NCBI RefSeq assembly: GCF_041817755.1
Contig: NZ_JBGYBX010000044.1
Location: 1-64,000, forward strand
Source of the DNA: Glaesserella sp041817755
GTDB taxonomy: Bacteria > Pseudomonadota > Gammaproteobacteria > Enterobacterales > Pasteurellaceae
DNA length: 64,000 nucleotides
Direction: 5' to 3'
Shown here piece by piece: positions 15,602-24,431 of the stretch (its first letter is position 1; each line of letters opens with the position of its first letter). The notes under the pieces are model-generated. The model had not been told where the DNA came from. It made no database searches and was given only the letters and a program-made list of their open reading frames with translations. The position numbers and the translations under genes were made by a program.

Positions 15602-16288
15602 ATGTCTTCAAACGAACTTCTTCGCTGTGAAAATATCAGCAAATTTTATCAAGAGGGCGAAAATGCCACTCAGGTGCTTAACAACGTCTCCTTTTCAATG
15701 AATGCAGGTGAGCTTGTGGCGATTGTCGGTAGCTCCGGATCCGGCAAAAGTACCTTATTACACACCCTTGGCGGTTTAGATCAACCGAGTGACGGCGAGG
15801 TCTTTATCAAAGGACAATCGTTGCAAAAGCTCAGTAGCAATGCCCTTGCAAAATTACGCAATCAACATCTTGGCTTTGTCTATCAATTTCATCACTTAAT
15901 GGCGGATTTTTCTGCGTTGGAAAATGTGATGATGCCGATGTTAATCGGAAACCAAAATAAAACGGAAGCGAAAGATCGCGCAGAGAAGATGTTACAAGCG
16001 GTCGGATTGGCTCATCGAATTACCCATCGCCCTTCAGCGTTATCGGGCGGTGAACGCCAGCGTGTCGCGATTGCTCGTGCGTTGGTGAATAACCCTGCGT
16101 TAGTCCTTGCTGATGAACCGACAGGTAATCTCGATCAAAAAACAACCGAAAGTATTTTTGAACTGATTCAAGGTTTAAATCAAGAACAGCAGATTGCTTT
16201 CCTGTTAGTGACTCACGATTTGAATTTAGCCCACAAACTGAACCGCCGTTTGATTATGCAAGACGGCGTATTGCGTGAGGGTAACTGA
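15602..16288 (+). CDS. lolD: LolD, ATPase of the lipoprotein-releasing ABC transporter
   Basis: A 228-residue ABC ATPase that powers release of outer-membrane lipoproteins from the inner membrane to LolA. Walker A is GSSGSGKSTLLH near residue 43. The LolD-typical VYQFHHLMADFSALENVMMP follows, then signature LSGGERQRVAIARAL and Walker B VLADEPTGNLD. It overlaps lolE by one base (TGATG), so the pair is translationally coupled. An uptake sequence is embedded at 15994-16002. Confidence 0.95.
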   Translation: MSSNELLRCENISKFYQEGENATQVLNNVSFSMNAGELVAIVGSSGSGKSTLLHTLGGLDQPSDGEVFIKGQSLQKLSSNALAKLRNQHLGFVYQFHHLMADFSALENVMMPMLIGNQNKTEAKDRAEKMLQAVGLAHRITHRPSALSGGERQRVAIARALVNNPALVLADEPTGNLDQKTTESIFELIQGLNQEQQIAFLLVTHDLNLAHKLNRRLIMQDGVLREGN

Positions 16289-17538
16289 TGAATACCCCAT
16301 TTTTTATCAGTTGGCGTTATCAGCGTGGCAAACAGAAAAATCGCTTGGTGTCGTTGATTTCCCTATTTTCAAGCGTCGGTATTGCGTTAGGCGTTGCGGT
16401 GCTGATTATCGGCTTAAGTGCGATGAACGGGTTTGAACGAGAGTTAAACCAACGGGTGTTGTCGGTCGTACCGCATGCCGAGTTGGTGAGTGGTGATGGA
16501 GCGAAATCGGGGGTGATTCGACAAGGCGAACGATTGGAAGCGCTTGCCGGGCAAGTACCGAATGTCATCGCCGCTTCGCCTTTCGTCAGTTTCACGGCAT
16601 TGATTGAGAACGGTGCACAGTTAAAAATTGCGCAGATTAAAGGCGTTGAACCGACCAAATTGGATAAGGTCAGTTCCTTGGGGCAATTCGTTCCGAAAGA
16701 ACAATGGGAGGCGTTTTACCGGGAAGGCGGATTGATTCTCGGCGCCGGGATTGCCCGTGATTTGGGGGTGGATGTTGGTGATGATGTGACCGTATTGTTA
16801 CCGCAACCGACGGAAGACGGTTCGTTGTCGCAACCGCTACGCTTTAGTTTAACGATAACGGGAATTTTACGTTTGGACGGTCAGCTTGATCACAGCTATG
16901 CATTGCTCCCGCTGGGTAAAGCGCAAGAGCTGCTTGAATTGGAGGCAGGGCAGTTTTCCGGTGTTGAATTGGCGGTGAGAGAGCCGTTTAATGTCCGTCA
17001 AATGAGCTATGCCTCATTGGCGGAATTTCCCCAACGTCTGTATCTACAAACATGGATCGATAAGTTCGGTTATATGTATAACGATATTCAGTTGATTCGT
17101 ACGGTGATGTATATCGCGATGGTGTTAGTGATCGGGGTGGCGTGTTTTAATATTATTTCAACCTTGATCATGGCGGTAAAAGATAAGCAAGGAGACATAG
17201 CCATTCAGCGGACATTGGGCGCCAATAACCGTTTTATTCGGCAGATTTTCCTGTGGTACGGTTTACAATCGGGTATGAAAGGTGCGGTATCCGGTATTAT
17301 TTTAGGCGTGTTGGTTTCGCTGAATTTGACTGCGATAATTAAATGGATAGAGGGATTACTCGGCGCGAAATTATTATCCGACGGCGTTTATTTTATTGAT
17401 TTTTTACCAAGTGAAATTCATTGGGGCGATATTGTGTTGGTATTAGTGGCAACGATAGCATTAAGCCTGGTAGCAAGCCTTTATCCGGCAATACGGGCAT
17501 CCAAGCTGGAACCGGCAAAAGTGTTGAGCGGACATTAA
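16288..17538 (+). CDS. lolE: LolC/LolE-family lipoprotein-releasing permease
   Basis: A 416-residue permease with four predicted membrane segments: one near residues 23-47, then a large periplasmic domain, then three near 268-400. FtsX/MacB-type features are present (AVKDKQGDIAIQRTLGANNR). Immediately downstream of lolD. Only one permease gene is here, so its LolC-type partner must lie elsewhere or this acts as a homodimer. The LolE name follows the lolD-lolE order. Confidence 0.9.
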   Translation: MNTPFFISWRYQRGKQKNRLVSLISLFSSVGIALGVAVLIIGLSAMNGFERELNQRVLSVVPHAELVSGDGAKSGVIRQGERLEALAGQVPNVIAASPFVSFTALIENGAQLKIAQIKGVEPTKLDKVSSLGQFVPKEQWEAFYREGGLILGAGIARDLGVDVGDDVTVLLPQPTEDGSLSQPLRFSLTITGILRLDGQLDHSYALLPLGKAQELLELEAGQFSGVELAVREPFNVRQMSYASLAEFPQRLYLQTWIDKFGYMYNDIQLIRTVMYIAMVLVIGVACFNIISTLIMAVKDKQGDIAIQRTLGANNRFIRQIFLWYGLQSGMKGAVSGIILGVLVSLNLTAIIKWIEGLLGAKLLSDGVYFIDFLPSEIHWGDIVLVLVATIALSLVASLYPAIRASKLEPAKVLSGH

Positions 17539-17544
17539 CTCACA

Positions 17545-17573
17545 TAAAAAAGGCGGGAATATCCCGCTTTTTT
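17545..17573. terminator. Bidirectional terminator between lolE and pfkA
   Basis: AAAAAAGGCGGGA ATA TCCCGCTTTTTT: a GC-rich stem flanked by A- and T-runs on both sides, serving both convergent genes. Confidence 0.9.
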
Positions 17574-17590
17574 ATGTAACATATCGGTCG

Positions 17591-18556
17591 TTAGAACAAT
17601 TTTCTTGCCGTTTCAAAAATTTCGCTTTTGAACGGACGACGCATAGTGGTAATCGCTTCAATGATATCGTGATGAACCAATTGTTCTTTCTGGATACCGA
17701 CACAACGGCCTTTGTGACCTTGAAGCAGTAATTCAACGGCATATACGCCCATACGGGAAGCCAAAATACGGTCGAAGGCACAAGGTGCGCCGCCGCGTTG
17801 TGTATGACCTAACACCGTGGCACGGGTTTCATGACCGAAACGCTCTTCAATTTCTTTGGCAAGTTCATGCACGTTAGTCATTAATTCCGTAATCGCAATA
17901 ATGGCGTGACGTTTACCTTTGGCAAAGCCTTCACCGATATTACGCATGAGGGATTCTTTATCCAATCCTTTTTCCGGAACGATAATGTATTCACAGCCGC
18001 CCGCTAATGCCGCACTGATGGTTAAATCACCACAGTGACGCCCCATAATTTCAACGATAGAAATACGTTGGTGGGACGTTGAGGTATCACGTAAACGGTC
18101 AATGGCTTCCAATGCCGTTTCCAATGCGGTTTGGTAGCCGATGGTATAATCCGTACCGGCAACGTCGTTATCGATTGTACCCGGTAAACCGATACAGGCA
18201 ATGCCGTGTTCTTCGGTCAGTAATTTGGCTCCCATATATGAACCGTCACCACCGATAACGACTAAGGCATCGATCTCGTATTTTTTCAGTGTTTCAACGG
18301 ATTTCGCACGTACCGCCGGATCCCTAAATTCCGGAAAGCGGGCCGACCCCAAGAACGTACCGCCGCGGTTAATGGTTTCCGAAACGGAGCGACGATCCAG
18401 CTTAATCACTTTGTCGTGATATAAACCGTAATAACCGTCTTGAATACCATACACCTCTAAACCTTCACTTAACGCGGCACGCACAACGCCGCGGATCGCA
18501 GCATTCATGCCCGGTGCGTCACCACCGCTGGTTAATATAGCGACTTTTTTGACCAT
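17591..18556 (-). CDS. pfkA: 6-phosphofructokinase PfkA
   Basis: ATP-dependent phosphofructokinase, phosphorylating fructose 6-phosphate to fructose 1,6-bisphosphate. The 321-residue length is usual. Motifs: LTSGGDAPGMNAAIRG, GGDGSYMGA for ATP binding, the catalytic PGTIDNDVAGTDYTIG, and EIMGRHCGDL for substrate. The GGDGS glycine after the Asp marks the ATP- and not pyrophosphate-dependent type. Confidence 0.98.
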   Translation of the reverse strand: MVKKVAILTSGGDAPGMNAAIRGVVRAALSEGLEVYGIQDGYYGLYHDKVIKLDRRSVSETINRGGTFLGSARFPEFRDPAVRAKSVETLKKYEIDALVVIGGDGSYMGAKLLTEEHGIACIGLPGTIDNDVAGTDYTIGYQTALETALEAIDRLRDTSTSHQRISIVEIMGRHCGDLTISAALAGGCEYIIVPEKGLDKESLMRNIGEGFAKGKRHAIIAITELMTNVHELAKEIEERFGHETRATVLGHTQRGGAPCAFDRILASRMGVYAVELLLQGHKGRCVGIQKEQLVHHDIIEAITTMRRPFKSEIFETARKLF

Positions 18557-18668
18557 GATAGTTTCCTATATAATTTAAATTTTGAAATAAATCGAAATGC
18601 GCTAAAGATTACCCTATAACCACCTTTCGTTCTAGCAAAAAATGCGAGAAATGTACGATTTTTTGATC

Positions 18669-19865
18669 TCAATCGTTCAAAATATCGCAACTCAAATCGA
18701 GCGCCTTGAAGAAATGCGTTAAATCTTGTTGATTGTTGTAATGTGCAAGGGAAATTCTTAATGTGCCGCGTTGATTTAAGTAGCGCAAATACGGTCGGGC
18801 ACAATGTTCGCCTGTACGTAATGCAATTTTTTGTTCGGTGAGAATGGCGGCGACATCCGCATGGTGTTTGTCATGAAAGACAAAGCTCATCGTCGGTCTG
18901 GGACCGCCGCCGATAATTTGCAAATTATCGATGCTTTCCAACCGCTTGTAAGCCGTGTCGGCAAGTTGGTAAAGCGTGCTATTCAGCGCCTCAACATCCC
19001 ATTGCGCCAACCATGCCAACACCTGCCCGAATCCGATAATACCGGCAATATTCGGCGTGCCTGCCTCCAATCGATAAGGTAATTCCGCCAAGGTCAGCGA
19101 CATCGGGGTTATCTGTTGAAGCATTTTTCCGCCGAAAAACAATGGCTGTAACTCGGCAAGTGCGGAGAATTTGCCCGTCAGTACGCCAAGACCGGTCGGT
19201 CCGTACATTTTATGAGCGGAGAACGCATAAAAATCGGCATCCAATTTTTGTACGTCAACGCACTCACTACAAACCGCTTGGGCGATATCTAAGACGATTT
19301 TAGCCGAGGAATGTCGGCGAATAAGCGGAATCAATTGTTCCGCCGGTTGGCGGATGCCCGTGACGTTTGAGATCAAATTGAACGCGACGACTTTGGTTTT
19401 TTCGGAAAGCGCGAGCCGTAAAGTCTGCGGATCGATTTGGTATTGTTCATTGAGCGGAAGCACGATAAGTTTCGCTTCTTTGCGTTCGGCGAGTTGCTGC
19501 CACGGGATGAAATTGGCGTGATGTTCTGCCACGGAAATGATGATCTCATCACCTTTTTGAATGCGATGTGCCAAACCATGGGCGACCAAATTCAGTGAAT
19601 GGGTCGTCCCGCCGGTCCAAATGACGGCTTCTCGGGTTTCGACATGAAAGCGTTGAGCCACAAGATCGCGCGCCGATTCGTAGGCTTCGCTTTGGATAAG
19701 ATCGTATTGGCTACGGTGTACGGAGCCTGCCGAACAGTAAAAATCATGGGTTGCGTTAAGCAGGCAGGTCGGTTTGAGTGTGGTTGCCGCGGAATCTAAA
19801 TACGTCCACGGGTTTTCGGTTTGAAAAAAAGGAAAATACGAGCGAAACGGAGTCGTGTTCATCAT
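18669..19865 (-). CDS. Cysteine desulfurase, CsdA/SufS type (class II)
   Basis: PLP-dependent aminotransferase-fold enzyme of 398 residues that removes sulfur from cysteine as a persulfide. The PLP lysine is in AFSAHKMYGPTGLG (about residue 219). The substrate-site cysteine lies in RTGEHCARPYL (about 351), typical of the class II CsdA/SufS type. N-terminal YLDSAATTLKP also matches. There are no suf or csdE genes nearby, so I do not choose between CsdA and SufS. It overlaps the upstream nuclease gene by four bases (ATGA), implying coupling. An uptake sequence is embedded at 18941-18949. Confidence 0.9.
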   Translation of the reverse strand: MMNTTPFRSYFPFFQTENPWTYLDSAATTLKPTCLLNATHDFYCSAGSVHRSQYDLIQSEAYESARDLVAQRFHVETREAVIWTGGTTHSLNLVAHGLAHRIQKGDEIIISVAEHHANFIPWQQLAERKEAKLIVLPLNEQYQIDPQTLRLALSEKTKVVAFNLISNVTGIRQPAEQLIPLIRRHSSAKIVLDIAQAVCSECVDVQKLDADFYAFSAHKMYGPTGLGVLTGKFSALAELQPLFFGGKMLQQITPMSLTLAELPYRLEAGTPNIAGIIGFGQVLAWLAQWDVEALNSTLYQLADTAYKRLESIDNLQIIGGGPRPTMSFVFHDKHHADVAAILTEQKIALRTGEHCARPYLRYLNQRGTLRISLAHYNNQQDLTHFFKALDLSCDILND

Positions 19866-20545
19866 TGTTGCGCCTTACGATAAAGTTTATTACAAGGAAT
19901 GCCGTCGCGATTGCCGTCGAGTGCTTTCCAACCGCATTGTTGAAAATAACGCTGCGCCAGTTCAAAACTGCCGATACGACGACAACTGAGTTTAACCGTG
20001 CAGTCTATGTTTTCAAGCGGTCTGTTTGTCGGCGTATTTTGCAAAATTCGGGACGGATCTGACCGCTTGTTGAGCCGCCATTGGGCGGGATTAATCGGAT
20101 TATTGTCGTTCCACAAGCCGATTTTTTTCTGTTGAGCCTGCGTCTGAGCGAGCTGATATTCGGGTAGTGTTTGTTGATACGCCCACGCCATGCCTTGTTG
20201 CACTAACTGCAAGTTGATGTTTTTACCGTTGAGCGTATAAACCACCGCCAGCAAACGCTGATATTTATCATAGCCGGAAGCTTCCAGCCGCACATCTTGT
20301 TTAAACACAAGTTGTGCTAACGTTTGTTTGGCTCGTCTTCCGTAAGCTTGATTGAGCTCGGGGGCGTCGATGTGTTGTAGACGGACATGAATGGGCTTTC
20401 GGTTATGTAGGCAGGTAAGCGAATCGCCGTCACTGATACCGATGACTTTACACGCGATTTTTCGTTGAAGATCGAGCGAAAAGGCAGAATGAGACAGAGA
20501 AATATATAAAAAAATGGACGTAAAGCAGAGCGTTATTCTTTTCAT
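19862..20545 (-). CDS. Exported thermonuclease (SNase-like) with C-terminal Excalibur domain
   Basis: A 227-residue protein with a signal peptide (MKRITLCFTSIFLYISLSHS, cleavage near residue 23). An SNase/thermonuclease domain follows at about 32-150, marked by ISDGDSLTCL, HVRLQHIDAPELNQAYG and YDKYQRLLAVVY. A C-terminal Excalibur calcium-binding-like motif ends it: CGWKALDGNRDGIPCNKL, with paired cysteines and D-x-N-x-D-G. It probably cuts nucleic acid outside the cytoplasm, with a possible link to DNA scavenging or biofilm DNA (inference). Followed by and overlapping the cysteine desulfurase gene. Confidence 0.88.
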   Translation of the reverse strand: MKRITLCFTSIFLYISLSHSAFSLDLQRKIACKVIGISDGDSLTCLHNRKPIHVRLQHIDAPELNQAYGRRAKQTLAQLVFKQDVRLEASGYDKYQRLLAVVYTLNGKNINLQLVQQGMAWAYQQTLPEYQLAQTQAQQKKIGLWNDNNPINPAQWRLNKRSDPSRILQNTPTNRPLENIDCTVKLSCRRIGSFELAQRYFQQCGWKALDGNRDGIPCNKLYRKAQQ

Positions 20546-20696
20546 ATCGATTATTTTAGCAGTTAATGCCGATAATAATATCCGTTGTGGGATATAAGTT
20601 TTATTTAATCGGAAAAATTAAAGGTTATTGAATTGTTAATTATTTTATCGCTACAATTCCGACCTCTTGTTTTTTTACTTATTTTTAGGAAATGTT

Positions 20697-21956
20697 ATGT
20701 CACAACAACATGAGCCGGTTTCTACCTGGCGTTCAAAACTGGCAGCAATGGGACCGGGTATTTTAATGGCGTCTGCTGCCGTCGGCGGTTCCCATATTGT
20801 TGCCTCTACCCAAGCCGGAGCCATTTATGGTTGGCAATTAGCCCTTATCATTATTCTTGCAAATTTATTCAAATATCCTTTTTTCCGTTTCGGGGTGCAA
20901 TATACCTTAGCCTCAAATAAAACGCTATTGGAAGGTTATAAGGAAAAAGGCGGAATTTATCTGTGGGTGTTCTTTGTGTTGAATGTGTTTGCCGCGATGA
21001 TTAATACTGCTGGCGTGGGGATTGTAACCGCCGCAATTTTAAGTTTTATTTTGCCGAAAAGTTGGGCGTTAACTATACCTCAATTGAGTACGATGGTGAT
21101 TGCCGTAACTTGGGGAATGTTGTTGTTGGGTAAATACCGTTTCCTCGATAAATTATCAAAATGGATTATGATTGCCTTAACCGTATCAACTGTCACCGCA
21201 GTGATTCTTGCCGCACTTAAAGGCAGTACGATGGTACCTGATTTTGTCGAACCGTCGCCATGGAATTTAGCCTCACTGGCTTTCATTGTCGCATTAATGG
21301 GTTGGATGCCGGCACCGATTGAAATTTCGGCGATTAACTCTATGTGGGTAGTGGCGAAAAAACGTTTTTCTCAAGTCAGTTATAAAGACGGCTTATTTGA
21401 TTTTAACGTCGGTTTTATCGGTACGGCGATTTTAGCGATCGTTTTTCTTGCGTTAGGAGCGATTGTGCAATACGGTTCAGGCGAAGTCGTGGAGCAAGCC
21501 GGTGTCAAATATATCGCGCAATTGATTAAAATGTATGCATATGCGATTGGCGATTGGTCGCGCTTATTGATTGCCTTTATTGCTTTTATGTGTATGTTTG
21601 GTACAACAATTACCGTGATAGACGGCTATTCGCGTGCGAATGCCGAAGCATTGCGTTTGCTTCTAAATAAAAAGGAGAGTTCGCAATTACAATTAAATAT
21701 TTGGTTAACCGTCACGTCGGTTATCGGTATTTTAATTATTACTCTATTTATGAGTGATGTGGCGAAAATGTTAACGTTTGCCATGATCTGTTCATTTGTG
21801 TCAACACCGGTATTTGCATGGCTAAACCTCTCTTTAGTATTAAAAGGTGAGCATCGAGTGAAAGGCGGATTGCTGTGGTTGTCCATTATCGGATTGATTT
21901 ACTTAAGCGGCTTCACCTTGCTGTTTGTTCTTCATCAATTCGGCTTTCTCAGCTAG
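20697..21956 (+). CDS. Nramp-fold transporter lacking the canonical metal-binding motifs
   Basis: A 419-residue membrane protein with about 11 transmembrane segments and overall Nramp/APC similarity (WRSKLAAMGPGILMASAAVG at the start). The canonical TM1 motif DPGN is replaced by AAVGGSH (about residues 27-33). The TM6 MPH motif reads WMPAPIEI. Classical Nramp proteins use those residues to bind Mn2+ or Fe2+, so the substrate here is probably different and I do not name the gene mntH. The ATG at 20697 is chosen because AGGA precedes it; an upstream start at 20667 has none. Confidence 0.8.
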   Translation: MSQQHEPVSTWRSKLAAMGPGILMASAAVGGSHIVASTQAGAIYGWQLALIIILANLFKYPFFRFGVQYTLASNKTLLEGYKEKGGIYLWVFFVLNVFAAMINTAGVGIVTAAILSFILPKSWALTIPQLSTMVIAVTWGMLLLGKYRFLDKLSKWIMIALTVSTVTAVILAALKGSTMVPDFVEPSPWNLASLAFIVALMGWMPAPIEISAINSMWVVAKKRFSQVSYKDGLFDFNVGFIGTAILAIVFLALGAIVQYGSGEVVEQAGVKYIAQLIKMYAYAIGDWSRLLIAFIAFMCMFGTTITVIDGYSRANAEALRLLLNKKESSQLQLNIWLTVTSVIGILIITLFMSDVAKMLTFAMICSFVSTPVFAWLNLSLVLKGEHRVKGGLLWLSIIGLIYLSGFTLLFVLHQFGFLS

Positions 21957-21973
21957 GCTGCATAATCATTGGT

Positions 21974-22006
21974 AAAAAGCCCTATTTTTCAAATAGGGCT
22001 TTTTTA
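21974..22006. terminator. Bidirectional terminator between the Nramp-like and MFS genes
   Basis: AAAAAGCCCTATTT TTC AAATAGGGCTTTTTT: a near-perfect stem usable on both strands, between convergent genes. Confidence 0.92.
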
Positions 22007-22013
22007 ATTTGTC

Positions 22014-23333
22014 TTATACTTTGGTTAAATCCAAGTTTTTCGTTTCTTTTGAGACGAATAACGCAATCAATGTGAGGAGTGCATTAATGGCAAGATAGAC
22101 ACCAACCCCGAATAAACCGTAAGCGGCATTGATTTTAATCGCAAAGGTCGCCGCAATGGTGGCACCGACAATCGAGGCAAAGTTATAGGCTAACGACGCG
22201 CCCGAATAACGCACTTCCGTCGGGAAAAGTTCCGGCAATAGCGCAGCCATCGGACCGAAGGTCATGCCCATAAAGACCATGCCGATCACCAAGAAGATAA
22301 AGACGGTTAACGGTGTGCCGTTACCTAGGAAAAACGGCATTAACAGACCGAAAATACCGATGCCGATCGTGACAAAAATTAACCATTTACGGCGACCGAT
22401 TTTATCCGCATAAATTCCTGAAATACTGACAAAGAAACCGAATACGATAGCACTTAACAATAATAAGCCGGTAAATGTATTGGACGGAATGCCTAATCCC
22501 ATCGGGTGACCAGCCGGTGAAAGCGTCGGGGCGCTTTTGGAATAAATTTGTGCAAATGCGGTCATGATATAGAACAATACATAGGTCGCCGTCATAATGA
22601 ACGTACCGATAATTAACGGTTTTAAGTGGTTTTTAAACACTTCGCTGACCGGTGCGGCATGTTTTTTGCCTTTTTCTTCCGCTTCTCTGAATACATGGCT
22701 TTCGTGTAGGCTAAGACGGACATATAAACCGACGGCAACGAGTACGATGGAAGAGATAAACGGAATACGCCATGCCCATTCGACAAGGGCTTCCGTACCA
22801 AAGAAATAACTCACCAAGAAGAATGAGCTGTTTGCTAAGAATAAACCGATCGGTGCACCCAATTGCGGGAAGGTACCGTACCACGCACGTTTACCGTCGG
22901 GAGCGTTTTCCGTGGCGACTAAAGCCGCACCGCCCCATTCGCCGCCTAAGCCGATCCCCTGACCGATACGGCATACGCAAAGTAAAATGGTTGCCCAAAT
23001 ACCGATGCTTTCATAGTTTGGCAGTAAACCGATGGTAACCGTTGAGCCGCCCATTAATAACAATGAAGCAACAAGGGTTTTTTTCCGTCCGATTTTATCG
23101 CCGAAATGTCCGAATAGTGCCGAGCCGATTGGACGGGCAAAGAAGGCGAGGGCTAAGGTCGAAAGAGAGAGTAATTCATTGGAAACAGGATCGTCGCTGT
23201 TAAAGAATTGGGTGTTGAAAACCAACACGGCCGCGGCGGCATAGATATAGTAGTCAAAAAATTCAATTGCCGTACCGACCATGGCGGCGATTGCCACTTT
23301 ACGTGGGTTATTTCGTAAACTGTGTTTTGTCAT
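22014..23333 (-). CDS. MFS transporter, metabolite:H+ symporter (MHS) type
   Basis: A 439-residue, 12-segment major facilitator. MHS-subfamily motifs are VGTAIEFFDYYIYAAAAVLV near the N-terminus, FGHFGDKIGRRKT in the loop after TM2, and IYADKIGRRKWL in the second half. Relatives carry osmolytes, shikimate, citrate or other organic acids. The substrate cannot be read from the sequence. The ATG at 23333 (MTKHSLRNNPRKVAIA) is preferred because it gives the family N-terminus; an upstream start would add a spurious hydrophobic 17-residue leader. Confidence 0.88.
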   Translation of the reverse strand: MTKHSLRNNPRKVAIAAMVGTAIEFFDYYIYAAAAVLVFNTQFFNSDDPVSNELLSLSTLALAFFARPIGSALFGHFGDKIGRKKTLVASLLLMGGSTVTIGLLPNYESIGIWATILLCVCRIGQGIGLGGEWGGAALVATENAPDGKRAWYGTFPQLGAPIGLFLANSSFFLVSYFFGTEALVEWAWRIPFISSIVLVAVGLYVRLSLHESHVFREAEEKGKKHAAPVSEVFKNHLKPLIIGTFIMTATYVLFYIMTAFAQIYSKSAPTLSPAGHPMGLGIPSNTFTGLLLLSAIVFGFFVSISGIYADKIGRRKWLIFVTIGIGIFGLLMPFFLGNGTPLTVFIFLVIGMVFMGMTFGPMAALLPELFPTEVRYSGASLAYNFASIVGATIAATFAIKINAAYGLFGVGVYLAINALLTLIALFVSKETKNLDLTKV

Positions 23334-23612
23334 TATAAAAAATCCAAAGGTGTACAAAAAGAGCGCGAACATTAGCATTTTCAAGCAGATAAAACAACTG
23401 AATAGGTGCGGGACGGTTTTTGTCTTTTATTATAATGTGCTGAAATTTTGTTTATTTTAGTGAATAACTCTAAATATGTGGGGTGTTATGAATTTTTATC
23501 TATTGATGTGATAAAAAAGAAATGATAAAAATTTTTATGATAACGGTATTGCGTTGTCCGAATGACAAGCGGTCGGATCCTGTGCAAATTTTGCAATCGG
23601 CGTAATTTCCGC
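23334..23612. other. AT-rich intergenic stretch between the MFS gene and the rpsF promoter
   Basis: About 280 bases with no open frame of note. It contains one uptake sequence (ACAAGCGGT at 23565-23573, followed by TTTTGCAA) and presumably the promoter of the leftward MFS gene, which I could not place with confidence. Confidence 0.6.
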
Positions 23613-23640
23613 TTGTATGAATGTCATTTGTCCGTATAAT
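23613..23640 (+). promoter_or_regulatory. Promoter of the rpsF operon
   Basis: TTGTAT (23613-23618), 16-base spacer, perfect TATAAT (23635-23640). Transcription would start near 23647 and give an 80-base leader before rpsF. Confidence 0.7.
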
Positions 23641-23667
23641 ACGCACCTTCAGTCACATCCGTTTTTA

Positions 23668-23724
23668 ATCCTTGCTTCCAACGCTGGTGACTGGCAACCT
23701 TGGAGGCTGTTAACCCGTAAGGAT
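23668..23724 (+). promoter_or_regulatory. Candidate S6:S18-binding leader of rpsF
   Basis: Stem P1 pairs ATCCTT (23668-23673) with AAGGAT (23719-23724), which contains the rpsF Shine-Dalgarno. Stem P2 follows at once, pairing GCTTCCAA (23674-23681) with TTGGAGGC (23700-23707). The 3' side of the internal loop (23708-23718) carries CCG. Known S6:S18 autoregulatory leaders have this arrangement of two stems with a CCG-bearing asymmetric loop. Binding of the S6:S18 dimer would hide the ribosome-binding site. Confidence 0.6.
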
Positions 23725-23729
23725 CGACA

Positions 23730-24107
23730 ATGCGTCACTACGAAATCGTTTTTATGGTTCACCCGGACCAAAGCGAACAAGTACCTGGTATGATTGAGCG
23801 TTATACCGCTTCCGTTACAGAAGCAGGCGGTCAAGTTCATCGCTTAGAAGATTGGGGTCGTCGTCAATTAGCCTACCCAATCAACAAACTTCACAAAGCA
23901 CACTATGTGTTAATGAATGTAGAAGCTCCACAAAACGTAATCGATGAGTTAGAAACTAACTTCCGTTACAACGATGCAGTTCTTCGCAGCTTAGTGTTAC
24001 ACACTAAAGCAGCGGTAACAGAAGCATCACCAATGCTTAAAGCAAAAGATGAGCGTAAAGCTCCGGAAGCTTTAGTAGAAGTTGAAGCTGAGGATGCAGA
24101 CGAGTAA
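23730..24107 (+). CDS. rpsF: 30S ribosomal protein S6
   Basis: A 125-residue S6 protein. It starts MRHYEIVFMVHPDQSEQVPGM and carries DWGRRQLAYPINKLHKAHYV, both classic for bS6. The acidic C-terminal tail (EVEAEDADE) resembles the glutamate-rich tail that RimK extends in E. coli. AAGGA lies six bases before the ATG inside a predicted regulatory stem. First gene of rpsF-priB-rpsR-rplI; its end overlaps priB. Confidence 0.98.
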   Translation: MRHYEIVFMVHPDQSEQVPGMIERYTASVTEAGGQVHRLEDWGRRQLAYPINKLHKAHYVLMNVEAPQNVIDELETNFRYNDAVLRSLVLHTKAAVTEASPMLKAKDERKAPEALVEVEAEDADE

Positions 24108-24420
24108 TTCGTCTATTGATAACTGTTTAATCTTAAGTGGCACGATTGCGACAACGATTAAACAAAGCCTAAGCCCGATAGGCATTCCGACGTACTCTTT
24201 TTATCTGGAACATCGTTCGGCTCAAAAAGAAGTCAATTTAGAACGCCAAGCGTGGTGCAAAATCCAAGTGATTTTGGCAGGCAATCAATTTAGTTTAATA
24301 ACCCAACAAATGAAGGTCGGTGGGAAAGTTCGAGTAAAAGGGTTTATCCATACTCACAAAGACTACAATGATTTAAATCAGTTAGTCTTACACACCGAAC
24401 AAATTGAATTTATAGATTAG
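24094..24420 (+). CDS. priB: PriB, primosomal replication protein N
   Basis: A 108-residue single-stranded-DNA-binding OB-fold protein that works with PriA in replication restart. Seen: LILSGTIATTIKQSLSPIGI, FYLEHRSAQKEVNLERQAWC and VGGKVRVKGFIHTHKDYNDL, matching the PriB core. I took the ATG at 24094, overlapping rpsF by 14 bases. A TTG four codons earlier is also in frame. The overlap and the position between rpsF and rpsR are conserved in gammaproteobacteria. Confidence 0.94.
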   Translation: MQTSNSSIDNCLILSGTIATTIKQSLSPIGIPTYSFYLEHRSAQKEVNLERQAWCKIQVILAGNQFSLITQQMKVGGKVRVKGFIHTHKDYNDLNQLVLHTEQIEFID

Positions 24421-24431
24421 GAGAAGCCAAA

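Noticed and set aside
16320..16658. A 112-codon open frame on the minus strand inside lolE, and many similar frames elsewhere (for example 794-1213, 12701-13054, 30522-30944, 53479-53859)
   Set aside because: They lie antisense to well-supported genes, lack ribosome-binding sites and show composition explained by the real frame.
20697..21956. Calling the transporter MntH
   Set aside because: The metal-ligand motifs DPGN and MPH that define MntH are not present.
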